Below, one piece after another: positions 12,007 to 24,051 of a stretch of DNA of 64,000 nucleotides. A program made the position numbers and the translations under genes. This DNA is from Monarcha castaneiventris obscurior (Eukaryota; Chordata; Aves; Passeriformes; Monarchidae), in NCBI GenBank assembly GCA_026261815.1, contig JAMPIT010000379.1:22353001-22417000 (forward strand), written 5' to 3'. Numbering within the stretch: the stretch's first letter is position 1; every line of letters starts with the position of its first letter. Below the pieces are notes generated by a model that ran no database searches, was not told the DNA's origin, and worked only from the letters and a program-made list of their open reading frames with translations.

Positions 12007-15000
12007 CTGTACAAAAGCAGATATATATACACATATATACATGTTAGTCATCAGTACTCTCAGTATAAATATTAATACACTCCTAAGGAATAGGAAAGAC
12101 TCCCGAAGGTCTATTGTAGTGGTTCTTCCAAATACAGTGAAATGAAAAATGTTCTATCACTGCAGATAATGCAAAATTAAATATGTCTTATGGGTATCTT
12201 GCATTTATAAGGCACTTTTCTTCAAATAAGTCCACAGAATATTTTGATACCAACTATGTAGTGATCAAAAGTAGAATGAAAATGAAATCATCTTAAGAGG
12301 CTGTGTGGTTCATAATGTAAGACATTTACAGAAAAACTATGCAACAGTTTTATGTTTCATGAGGAAAGAGTGAAGAAAATAAGGTAAGAAAACAAAAAAT
12401 AATAGAAATTACAATCCTCATAGAGACCATATACTTTTATTATTCTGTATTTCTCTTCAAGAAGTTAAATTACTTACAAAGGATGCATGATTATTTCAGA
12501 AATAACCATAGAATTTCATTTTTCTTTGGTGTGGCCTAAAGACAGCAAACTGAGAATCTGAAGTTCCAGAGGTGAAAACGTTTGTCTCTGAAACTAATGG
12601 GAGGTTGCCAGTGGCAGTAAGACTTAAGCTTTGTCTGTCAGTGACAAATCATTCAAAAGCACCCAACTGACTTATTGCATGCTGAAAATACAAGGTAGTT
12701 GTATGACTCTAGTTGATGTTAGCACAGTGTCTACACAAACCTCAGATTAGCCAGGTTACTCAGGTTACTGTCTTAAATATGAATGATAACCTAGGGCTTC
12801 CTGGACTGCAATGCTGAGTGGCTGAAGCCCCTGCTGCTAGAGGGGTAACTGCAGTTACTAGATAAATATACTGTATACGTAGGGATCCATGCCTACGGAA
12901 GTAGCAGCTGCACCAGTTTTATAGCACAGATGCCTCCTGTACCTGTTTGTGGGAGAGGATGCTTCCTGTGCTCTCTCTTCCAGCTGGATAGCTTACCTCA
13001 CCAGCCCACAACTCCAGTTTCCAAGCTTTAGATTTTCCTCTAGATTCCTGGCCAAGCTCTTCTTCACTGAACACTTCCATGATTATCTCACCTACTTCAT
13101 CATCTCATATTAAGCCTACAGTCCAATATTTTCCCCAATAATTTTGTTGTCCTCCTAGGAACTTCTCAACATACTGTGCTACCTGTCCTAGTCTTGCAAC
13201 TATCTTCTCCATTTTACATTTCTGCTTTTTCCTAATTCTTCTTCAAAACTTACTTCCCACCTGTGTCTTTTCAGCAGAGATTTCTCTTTCAAATGCAGAT
13301 AGCTTTGGCTGAAAAAAGGGAATAAAGATCCCCACATGCTCCCTATAAATAGGCAAGGGGGAGCATAACTTGCATTTGTGTCCTTATCTGACGGGCTTGC
13401 TTTGATACCTCTCTTCTCTTTGCGTTGTGTCACCTAGACCACAGGGACACTCTTCCCAAGCTAGACTATAGGCTCCATTGTGTAAGAACCATGTGTTTAT
13501 TTTCTCTTCGAAGCTCTACCATCATGTTTCCAAAAAGCATTGCTAGTTTTAGTAATAATTACACTGAAGGAGAAGATATTCTTTGACATCACGCGGACCC
13601 TCTGAGATAAATCACAGAAAAATCTAGACAAGTTCCAGGAACATATATATTGAATTGGCCTTACTGGATACTTCACTTTGGTCTATCCATTGTTATGCAT
13701 GACAATGATATTTAAAATATAAAGGAAAAAGTTTGAAAACATATTTTGCTCAAACACATTTGGAAAGGGGATGTAAGAGATAAAATCATGGCTGTTCACA
13801 CTAGTTTTCGAACTTACCTTTAAGGCTAGACAGTCTGTTACACAGATTTAGGAGGTTAAGGTACTGTGTTGTATAAATATTTTAAAAGGTAATGTAATAT
13901 TACCCCAAAGACCTAGGATCAGGTGTATGCCAGAATCATCAAGAGGGAAAATCCACAGAGCTGTTTTGCAGTTAGTTTTATATTTTAGCTATCCCTCTGT
14001 GGTATTAAATGTTTGTTCAAAGGAAGGGGTTTTTTAATCTCTCTGTTTGTACTGTGGTGATTTTAAGCATGTTTTCATTTTTTCAGAGTTTTAATTAGAA
14101 GAGGGGGTATAGTTTCCATGCCTCCCATGCTGGGTTTCCAGAGTTAATTTTTTATCAGCTTCTTTACAGCTGTTTGTCACCCACTTCCAAGCACAGACAC
14201 TACAGTTTGCTCAACAGATCCACCTTCTCTCCCCTGCCAGTTGAAGGACAAAAGGACTCAAAGAATGAGTATGTACAGAGCCATTTGAAGTACTGAAAAT
14301 AAAAGAGACACAGAGATCTATGAAGAACAGCCATGGAGAGCTGAGTTCTCTGTTGAACCTGAGATTTACCTTTACTGAGATGCCTTATAAAAATTCCCTT
14401 ATAGGGTTTGATAATGACAGAGGTGAGCATCTTCAGTCATTCTCTGTCCCTCCTCCTATGTGGTTTATCTTTTGCCAATTCACGTGACTGGACACAGAAG
14501 GCTTCAGATGTTAATGGCAGTTTCAAACGCAATGATAAGAGAAGTCATGCGCTTTGGACCTTACTAGTTGGTACTTATGGTGTGAACAACAGATGGCATC
14601 CAGTGAATGATCCTGAGCCAGCTCATTTCTGTTTCACAAGATCATTCAAAATGACAGCTGTTGCACAGCATTGAGAGGCATATGCTGTGATGTGTGTAAT
14701 GCCAGTACTTTTCTCTGTGCCTCACAAGGAATAGAAGTCAAAGCAATTGTTATGAATAGATCATTATCAGCCATACCCATGGAGGCAAAATTAACTATTA
14801 ACAAGATCAGGTCATACCAAAATAAACAGTGGTTATGCACAAACCATAATAAGTGACAGCACCACTGAGCCAGGTATTTTTTGCATATTCAGATATACTG
14901 AAGTAAAAGGAAAGTGTAGATGTGGGAACAGAGTAAAGAAACTGAATTCTTCACATAATTTCTTACTAAGAAGAAAATTCTTAGAAAACAGAGTAAAGGT

Positions 15001-16701
15001 AAATTTAACTGTATTTCAAGGAGACAGTGGAGTACTGAGAGCTCTAACATATGTGAGCAAGTCCTATTGATGCTAGAGGGAATTTTATTTAACATTTGCT
15101 TTAGAAGACATGTTTAGTCTGCTATAACTGTGTTGATTGTTAATGAGAAGTACTGTATATAAGAAATCCAAATGTTCCATCTGGCTGACAGTTTTCACTT
15201 CAGTTTTTTTGTTTGATTGGTTTTTTTAGGGGGTTTTAGGAGTTTTGTTGTTGGTCTTGTTTTGGATTTTTTTTCTGTCTCTCAGCTGGAGGAAAGTGGG
15301 TGACTTGATCAGAGAATTGATCTGATCAACAGAATACTGATCAAAACGTGATGTCAGGTGAAGTTAAAGCTAAAAACCAGCTCAAAAGATGCCCAGCTGT
15401 GATGAGAATGAGATAATTTTCTTTCTAACATATTTATGTAACTTTAAATGTAGTACAAACTAATGCTAAAGTCAATATGCTTTCATGTAGCTCATATTCC
15501 ACTTCCACTTCTAAATGGTCAATAAGACTTCATTAATTCTGACCATAATGGAAAGAACTATGACCAAACTAGTCATATTTTTATTCTTATAGATAACTAA
15601 TGCTTTTTCGGAGTCAAAACCTATGCCCTTGGCAGAAACCACCACTGTGTTTATTTTAAAAAGTCGTTTATTTAGGGTCTCATTGGTAGGTTTGTTATTC
15701 TCACAGAGAATACAGCACCACATGTTTCATGAAGTCTGAAACTTCAGAATGTTTAATGTCTCTGCTTTTATTCCCTAATGTAAGGTCTAATATAATAAGA
15801 AGCAGATTGGTAAGGTCAGAAGCTGAGAGTGAAGCAAGTGATAAAAAAGCTAAAATGTCTTACTTCTTGCAATAATGCTTTGTTAAATATCACTGTAGGG
15901 AAACAGCTGAGAGGGATGAACTGTGCAATTATTTGAAATCTCTCAACATCTATCTCTCAACATTCTAAAAAAAGTACTGGAAATAAAGGACATCTGTACT
16001 GCTATGCTTCACTTAAAATAACAATATTCTAGATATTCTTCAGAGTGTTAAACTACTTACTGACTACTGCAAACAAATAGGCAGTTTTTAATTACTGTAG
16101 TTCTTTCTTTATAGAATCTGAATTCTGAATAACTGTGCTTCTGGGCTGCCAGCAACCAAGTTTTTTGTCCATATTATTTGCAATTATAGTATAAGTGTAG
16201 TGCAAGAATTGTGTGGCATATAATCACTGTGTTAGAGTGGTGAGATGAATTCCCAAATTTTTAAAGAATTATACGTAACTGAAATCAGTTAAAGTTTTAA
16301 TATCTAATCCTGAATATTGTTTTTTTCCAGTCAACACTCCTCTTAATTTTGGTCTTTCAAGCCCATATCTAGCCTTTTTACTAGTATCCTAAAATTATTA
16401 TTCAGGGTTCTTTTTTCTCCATTCCCTATTTCCCACATCAAGTTTCTGTCATTTCTCTGTTCCATAATCTGACACTATAGTAAATCTATTTTTCAATATA
16501 AAACTGTCAGGCCATGGGGTAAGTGCAGTTGAATGTTATGATGGAGGCACTGATAGTATGAGTTTTACAGCAGCCTTTCTATTGCTACATTTGGTTTACC
16601 ATAACATTCAACAGTGCAGATGGCTTGACAATTTCATTTTTAGCACTATATAAATTCCCACAGGTACACAGAATGAATTTTACTATTCACGTTTTCTCAC
16701 T

Positions 16702-16720
16702 AAAAAAAAAAAAAAAAAAA
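16702..16720. repeat. Poly(A) run, 19 bases
   Basis: This A19 run lies about 150 bases left of the CR1 complex. CR1 elements end in a short octamer repeat rather than poly(A), so it is probably unrelated to that insertion. Confidence 0.8.
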
Positions 16721-16864
16721 CAAGAAAGAAAATAGAAAATAAAAAGGTATCTTTCTGATGCCATCTTCTTATTATCATTCAGCATGGACACTGGCAATGA
16801 ATAATAACAAGAATGCAAACATCTGGTTTTTATAAGCAGCTATCCACCAGATCACTGTGTACTT

Positions 16865-17404
16865 TATGAGTATGGTCTGGTCTGCTAGGGGATGATGAGT
16901 CCATCTGGCAGGGAACAGGAAGAGCATCTCGGTCATAGGCTTGGCAAGCTGGTAAAGAGGGCTTTTACCTAAAGTTGCTGGTGGAGGGGGAACCTCAATC
17001 CATCCCACTCCTACCAGTTTGATGCCAGTGCCAGCAAGAGATGTCCAGAGCCTGGAGAGAGATCACAGGTCATCACGAGAGCACCTGAAATGGCACAAAG
17101 GAATTCCAGCCACTCCAGCCAGTTGCGGGCACCGAATTAAATGCCTCTATGCAAACACATGTATTATGGGGAATAAGCAACAGGAGCTGGAGACGTGCTG
17201 GGAAATTTGTGCACACCTGCAGGGCTGTGATCTTACTGGCATCACAGAGATGTGGTGGGATGGCTTCTATGAATGGAATATTAGAATGGAAGGCTACTGG
17301 CTCGTTACGAAGGATGGGCAGGGAAGAAGGCATGGGGGTGTTGCCCTCTGTGTCAATGACTGGCTGGAGCACATGGAGCTGTGCTGGGATGGATGAGGAG
17401 TTTA
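16865..17404 (+). mobile_element. CR1 LINE fragment, endonuclease region (left part of interrupted element)
   Basis: The plus-strand translation matches the CR1 ORF2 endonuclease start as I know it. It runs RIKCLYANTCIMGNKQQELE, then DLTGITEMWWDGFYEW, then GYWLVTKDGQGRRHGGVALC. The preceding bases (GGTCTGCTAGGGGATGATG, and GCAAGCTGGTAAAGAGGGC further on) resemble the CR1 5' region. The left edge is approximate. The element is decayed and incomplete, with no reverse transcriptase next to it. It is interrupted at about 17404 by an oppositely oriented CR1 3' end and resumes at about 17627. Confidence 0.85.
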
Positions 17405-17625
17405 TCACAGAATCACAGAATCAGCTAGGCTGGAAAAGACCTTGGAGACCATCAAGTTTAACCTGTGAACTACCACCTTATCAACTAAACCATGGCCACA
17501 TCCAGTCTTCTACTAAACACCTCCAGGGACAGTGAATCCACCACCTCCCTGGTTAGCACATTCCAGTGCCCAGCCACTCTTTCTGTGAAGATTTATTTTC
17601 CTAATGTCTGGCCTGTATATTTGTA
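17405..17625 (-). mobile_element. CR1 LINE 3' end, inserted inside another CR1
   Basis: The plus strand begins CACAGAATCACAGAATC, the complement of the CR1 3'-terminal repeat. It continues with GGCTGGAAAAGACCTTGGAG, CACCTCCAGGGACAGTGAAT and CTTTCTGTGAAGATTTATTT, all familiar from avian CR1 tails read in antisense. The copy is about 220 bp and 5'-truncated, as usual for CR1. The host CR1 reading resumes directly to its right. Confidence 0.85.
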
Positions 17626-17626
17626 G

Positions 17627-17690
17627 TATATTATGGGTCAGCACTAAAGGGAGGGCAGGAACAGGTGGCATTATGATGTGGGTCAGAGGA
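17627..17690 (+). mobile_element. CR1 LINE fragment (right part of interrupted element)
   Basis: TTATGGGTCAGCACTAAAGG, followed by GAGGGCAGGAACAGGTGGCA, continues the plus-oriented CR1 ORF2 sequence that breaks off at about 17404. This shows that the minus-oriented tail between them was inserted later. The similarity fades after about 17690. Confidence 0.7.
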
Positions 17691-20093
17691 GTGCATAGTG
17701 ACATTAATCCAGTAAAAGTTCTCTGCTGGCACTTCATCTTTTATATTTTATTCTCTGAATAATGGATGTGGATATTGGCTTAAGCATGTGCTTTGTTAAC
17801 ACATCTGTATGATAGACTTCAGATTTAAAGTTCCTTCTAGAACTTACTTGTTTGGACCAATTTTAGACTGGTAAAGCACACTACCTGGATAACACATAAC
17901 TTGATCATCATCTTAGCAACAATCAACTTGTCTATTTCTAGCACCTTTGGGAGGAGGGCAGGTACTCTTTTCCCAGGAAATTTTGTGAGGGAATAGAAGA
18001 TACAAGATAATGATTGTTTACCTACAGTCTATTTATATAGGTTTCTGTAAACATGTTCCACAAGGCAGTTGAGATCCTTGGAACAGGAATTCTCAAGAGC
18101 ACCCCCACAGAAAACTCAGCTGAAATTTGTGATTCTGTGGCAGTGGAAAAAACATGAATTACACTTACAGACAAACACTAACAGTTAGATATTAAGAGTC
18201 ATGAAGAAGTGGCAGAGAAGCAAATTTTTTTAAAAATTACACAAGGAAATACAAAGGCTTTTGACCTAGGTAAATAAAGGGATAATACAAATGTCATTGG
18301 AAAAATATTGGAATGAACTTTGAAAAGAAGTCATATGGAAAAATACCTACAGCAGAAAATCCAAGTATCATACGATATCAGCTAGAAGTCATAAAACTAA
18401 CTGCTCTGAAATCAGATAGCATAAGATGGGAATGATGAGAAAGGAAAACACAATCCTGACTTCTAAGAGCACAATCCTGTTGCTCCTGCTTGCTTTAATA
18501 AATCTTGGTTTAATTTCCCAGACAGAAAATAGAGAAGTTCCTTCCTCCTTCTGTTTGTTATCTATAACCCACAGACTACAGAATCAACCCATTCCCCTAA
18601 GACCAAACAGGAGCCAGTCAGCACTGGGTGAAGAGTCAAATAATAAGAAAATATATTTCAAGGTCACTGGGAAGGAAAAGAAAGCAGCTGTAAGAGTAAG
18701 CTTGATAATTGTAGTCTGGAGCTCAGTAATGGATCCCAGCATTATCAAGGCAGAAGTCAGGAATGCACAGGATAGCCACTTTGCTCTTTGTAGAAGTGGT
18801 GCAAAGGAATAGCTATAGAATAGTATTTTTATCCTTCCATTTCCCATGGACCTAAAAATCAAGCAGTGGGACAGAGATTTGGAGGTACCTTGATCATTAT
18901 TCCCAACCATATCAACTTCCCAGAGTTAATGACTTGAGGTTTATTTTATGGAAGCAGAAATAAAAAAGCATTTGCTGTATTGAAGTCATATACATAGAAA
19001 ATGTACTATATAGAATGTAATTTTCCTTATGATTCACACGAAAAATACTATTTCACTATTAGCAAAGCATAAACTTCATCTTCATTGTACTGTTGGGAAG
19101 TGTTTCTTCATGTTATTAAATATTTTTCATTTAGCATTCCCAAGATCCTGTTTCTGTAGTGAATGAAATATTACTTCTAACTCCCTGTAAATGACTCCAC
19201 TTGTAAAAATGAATTAATTTTTTATATAAGGACTTAAAAAAATCTACCTTTTTTTAAATGAGTTAAAAAATTAATCATTCACAACACTAAACAAACTAAA
19301 TAGCTGAATAATTTTTCACATATTTTTTATCTATTCAGTTTCTTCTCCCAAATGATTATTTTATAAAACATACTTTACATATTTTGCAGACTTTTGTCGC
19401 TAAGTATGCATTTATTAAACATATAAGACCACTTTATCATTAAATCTAAATTAGGTACATATTCAAGAACTTTAATTTTGAAGAACAGCTGGTGTCTGGA
19501 GAGAAATTTAAAAATAATTATTAGCAACAATTCAATCTATATCACCTATTTTCTGGATTTTATGCTTCCTTAAAAATACTAAATAGACTAAATACTAAAT
19601 CTATGAAAAAGATTATTTTTTCCCACATGAAACTCCTAATATCACAGTTCTTAGATGAAACAAATACAATGCAGTACAGTGAGGTTTATATATAGCAGAG
19701 ATGACATTTAAACATATAAGAAATTCATTTGCAAAAAGGAAGAAGAGCAAAGAGAATGACAAAAAAATTAAGAATGGAAATATGTTCATTGTGTTTTCCT
19801 AAAACATATTTTTCAAAAATTATTTCATAGTACATCACTTAATTTTTATGTCTCATATTTATACTTCCAAATTTTTATTGAATATGTAAGAGCAAATGAC
19901 CTGATACTGTGAAGGGTAGTCATAAATTAAAAATGTAGTTGCCAAACAAGAAAATCTTAACTTACATACTCTTCATTCAGCTACCAATTTGCAACAAGAT
20001 TTACAAATCATTAGTAAAAATAAACAAGATGTGTTTTAAGAAATCATCACAGTCAAAAGTATTACACTAAATTTTACTTTTGTTCTTTCTTAC

Positions 20094-20232
20094 CTTTAAA
20101 GAAGACAAAATTCCCCTCACTGTTTTCATAAACTGCATCAATGCTGGGAGGCAGTCCCCTCCAGAAGTAGGTAATCTGCATGGGGTATCCATCCATCACC
20201 CTGTTGTTTCTGACTCGCCAAAACCACTGATC
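20094..20232 (-). CDS. MMP16: MMP16 exon 7 (hemopexin blades I-II)
   Basis: This exon continues the hemopexin-like propeller, which in membrane-type MMPs mediates dimerisation and substrate binding at the cell surface. The translation starts [20 protein letters not shown], passes through [16 protein letters not shown] and ends EGNFVFFKG. The repeated pattern of aromatic strand, GYP and DAVYE motifs is typical of hemopexin repeats. The minus-strand acceptor is GGTTTCCAG before GATCAGTGG, and the donor is TTTAAAG before GTAAGAAAG, a near-consensus site. The length is 139 nt; it enters in phase 0, matching exon 6, and leaves in phase 1, giving a split Gly codon with exon 8. If the donor were read through, translation would continue five residues (KKEQK) to a stop. 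Confidence 0.96.
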
Positions 20233-23200
20233 CTGGAAACCAAACATACACTTCTTACTACATTTATATGTGTTCACTTGCTGTATTGAAAATACTGAAC
20301 AGCCTAGCCTAGCATTTTTAGAGCAGACCCTTTGCTGTTTGGGTAAGCACATTGTGTTTGCATGCATGTCACATTACAAATGTTTCGGAACTGGTTTTCT
20401 CTGAGTTTGGAATAAGCTACACACGTGAACCGTGTGTTTGGAGATGGCTCTCGGTGGAACATACTGCATGCTGTATGAGATGATGTAACTTTCTCAACTT
20501 CACTCCTATAAGGGGCCCAATTTAAAATTTGTGGCCTTTTGGACAGAATCATATGCTTTTGTGAATGCACAATATAATGGGACTACAGACAGTCTTTGAA
20601 GATCAATTAATTCTGCAGGCCACTTTTTTTTTAGTGGCTGCTAACAGTGAAAGGTTGTTAGGTATAGTGTAAGATCACCACATCAGTCCAGTAAGAACTA
20701 CATTTTGATGACAATTTTGCTGTAGTGAAGTTTAGCAGTCTTTCCAAGCAACATTAAATAGAATGGTCAATATTACAGCTATATATATATATAAAATAGG
20801 TGCTAAATCCAGATAAATCCAATGTGTGGCACATTAAATGGGTATCAGTAAAGACATCATTGCTGTACCTCTTCAGATCTTCTAACAACTGTTTCAATTC
20901 ATTCAATATTTAGAGATGAAAGATGGAGTAAGCCAGTATTTAACTTCTTACATATTTGAACATTTTTCAGCAGTAGTATTACATAAAACAACTCCCTTTA
21001 ATAATAAAGAAAGTGATGTTCTGTCAGATATCTGTCACAGTTTTACATGGCAGTTCTTCCTCTGTGTAAGGAAAACAGAATTCCCAGTGCAACAAAACCT
21101 GTAAAATCATCAAGTCAATAAATATCTTCTTGAGAATGAGTTATATTTCAGACTTAGTGATTTGTGGAGTATATTTGCATTATTTCATTTTGATAACAAG
21201 ACCAATAAATTATATTTTGCAGATTTAGTATTGAGTTGTATGTCAAACTGTATTTCATACTTCATGTTGCTGACTTGCAGTATAATAGTTAGAATGTTCT
21301 TATCTATTATTTGCTCAGATTCCTTAGCAAACCAATAATTTTCCCTGCTGTACCATTAAAATCCTAACAACAAAACAATTATGTCAAAATGGAGTGTTTG
21401 ATTCATTCAGCATACCCCCATGAATTTGTTTTTAAATCTGTTTATATGTATACAAAGATGTATATGGGCTATTGCCTTTAATGTCTAAATATTCCATTCT
21501 GAAGCACAATTGTGAATATAACATGCCATGTTCTCTCTTCTCCTGATGGGTTTCTGTAGACTTCTTATTTTCCTAATCTATTTTCAGCATATTTACCTGT
21601 TCTTGAAATAACCATGAACAATTGGGTATTGCTCATCAGTAAGGATCCTACAGGTTTCCACAAAATTAAAATTTTGAAAATTTATAATTTTTGCATTTTT
21701 ATGGTCTTATTTAAACAGACAGAGGCTGGCATATGATTTTCCCAATAGATGTAATTTCAGGGAATCAGAAAATATCTGGAAATGTCTGAGGGCAGGACTG
21801 AAATTTTGGACCATTTATAAGATTGGGGAAGGTAGGTGCAGGCAGAGGCTGATAGATTAATTTGTTTATGCAAATTTAATTTTCCTGGCTGACTTTCCTA
21901 TAAATGTGTTGGACTCAATGGTTTTAGAGTGACAGAATTCAAACTCTGGAACTCAAGAAATCCAGCATGTAGCTGTAAAGTATGCCAAGAACATTTCTGA
22001 AGTATCAGATGGGATAAGCTCTGCTTATAGAAAGAATGAATCATTTCAGCACATATATGTAAATGTAATTAATTTATCTTAAACAAAGTCATACTTACCA
22101 GCAATTTTATCATCTGCATTTTAATAAACATGTACAATTACTGAAAGTATGTTGTCGCAACAGTTTAGCTGTTATTGAAATTCAAAAAATCATAGTCCTA
22201 GAGAAAACATATTCACTCTGATAAAGCTCTTTCACACTTTAAGTAAATAGCTTGAAACAGTTTCTCTGGCAAAACACTTCTGTGTATTGGTTTATGTCGA
22301 ACAAACAGAGTTTTATGTCTTTTGAGAAATGGTGTGTATTGAGAAACCCTTTGCCTTTCCCACTCTGTTGGTTAAATATACTTTTTATTATTTTGTTTCC
22401 CCAAAACACATTAACTACAGCAGACAGGTTGAACATATGACTTTTTCACATGCACTCCAAATGCACACATTGGATGCACAGATTTTAGTGTCTTTCCTTG
22501 ATGGCTAGCAAATATCTCTTTGTAAGTATCTCTAGACACCCAATAGTTTCAAAAACATGGATCACTCCTCTGCAGCTGAGATCTGGCATAATAATGGATC
22601 ATTAAATATTATGACTATAGACATAGCAAGAAAATTAAACTCAGACAATTATTCCCAGTTCAAAAAGCAAAACTGAAACAAACAAAAATCAACATTTAAT
22701 CACGATCGAGCAATATAGCTAAAACCCAGAAAATGGGCATTGAATGAGAAGAGACTGTAAGCTGTTTCAGAAACATGATGGGTAAAGAGTAACAGTCAAA
22801 TGAAGATGCGGTAGCAGTCACTCAAATTGAATGTTTTGACATTTTTTTAAGAAGATGAGCTATTTCTGAGAAAAAAAGACAAGAAAGCTTTTTAGAGAAA
22901 ACAAACTAAACAAAGGTCATACATAAATCATTCTGCACTGTCAGTAAATGCTTTAGGCATTTTTTTCCTGTGCATTTAAAGGGACTAATAGTAAAGTATA
23001 TTGTATATGATCATAGCATATACCTTCCTCATAAAACCATTTCTTTATTAACAACTCAGAGAATCTTGAATGGAGGAGAGCATTAGAGTAAAAAAAGTCT
23101 GTCTCATAACGCATAATATTCATACTTTGTTGGTAGATACAGTCTCCTCCAAAACATAGAATATATTATTTCACCTTTTTTAGTAATGATTGTGTTAAAT

Positions 23201-23884
23201 TGTTCTTTGTTTTATTCTATGAATGTTCAAATCTGTACTCCTATGAATAATTAATTTCCATTTCAGTATTTATTATCAACATAAATATCTTCGAGATTCC
23301 TTAAGGAACACAACTGATGTGTATGAGAATTAAAAACAATCTCCAGGTATTTTGGTTCATCCATAATACACAAACTAGAGGATCTTTTAGTGCAAAATTA
23401 ATGGAGTTTTCTTGTCTATGCATATAATTTTCTCTTATGTCTCTGGACTAACAACCATTGTCAACATTAAAACATTAATTTGCTACAAACTGTCTAGAGC
23501 TCTGACCTTTATTTTATACCTAACGAACTCTATCAACAGTTCTGTAATGACATGTGACACTCTGATTCAAGTTCAAATGATACCCAGTAAAAACAGAAAG
23601 TGATAGTGCCCAGTGTGATAGACATTCTAAAAACCCTACAACAAGCTAGAAAGGAGTAAAAAATCAGAAAACTTTGAAGTGGTACGTTTTGTAATTACTT
23701 GGAGATGAAGGCAGGTAAAGATTTAAGGCAGACAGCTGCAAAACAAGGACAAATTGCAACTGTAAATTACATTATTTTGACTATGATTATAAAAATGTGT
23801 GAACCCCCAGTAATTTGTGAAATATCCTTGCATTGTACAGCAAAAATCTGTGTGAATTTCTGCTTAATTTGATGTTTTAGTGTG

Positions 23885-23902
23885 TATATATATATATATA
23901 TA
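23885..23902. repeat. (TA)n microsatellite
   Basis: Nine TA units follow TGTG. This is a simple repeat in intron 6. Confidence 0.85.
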
Positions 23903-24014
23903 GTGCTGTTAGGGGTATTCCTTTAACAAGATGGAGTGAGATGCAAAATTTAATAGCTGCAGCTGATAGGGAGAGGAGTTTTACTATTTCTAGATTCCAC
24001 TGGATTATTGTTTG

Positions 24015-24051
24015 GCTTATTTGATTTGAAAAAAGGAAAAGTCAAATAAGC
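24015..24051. repeat. Short perfect inverted repeat (10-bp arms, 17-nt loop)
   Basis: GCTTATTTGA at 24015-24024 is exactly complementary to TCAAATAAGC at 24042-24051. In AT-rich DNA of this length such an arm pair can arise by chance. No function is implied. Confidence 0.4.

Larger units (their letters stand above)
12007..20093 (-). other. MMP16: MMP16 intron 7 (8.1 kb)
   Basis: This intron lies between exons 7 and 8, with donor GTAAGA and acceptor GTACAG. It contains the nested CR1 complex at about 16865-17690 and an A19 run at 16702-16720. The remainder is AT-rich unique sequence in which I recognise nothing further. Confidence 0.85.

Noticed and set aside
17019..17535. Plus-strand frames of about 125 codons as a candidate gene
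   Set aside because: The residues match the CR1 endonuclease start and the frames run into an inserted CR1 tail; this is transposon debris.
18426..18910. Overlapping frames of about 108-128 codons on both strands in intron 7
   Set aside because: Neither translation resembles a known protein, and no start, splice or poly(A) context supports them.
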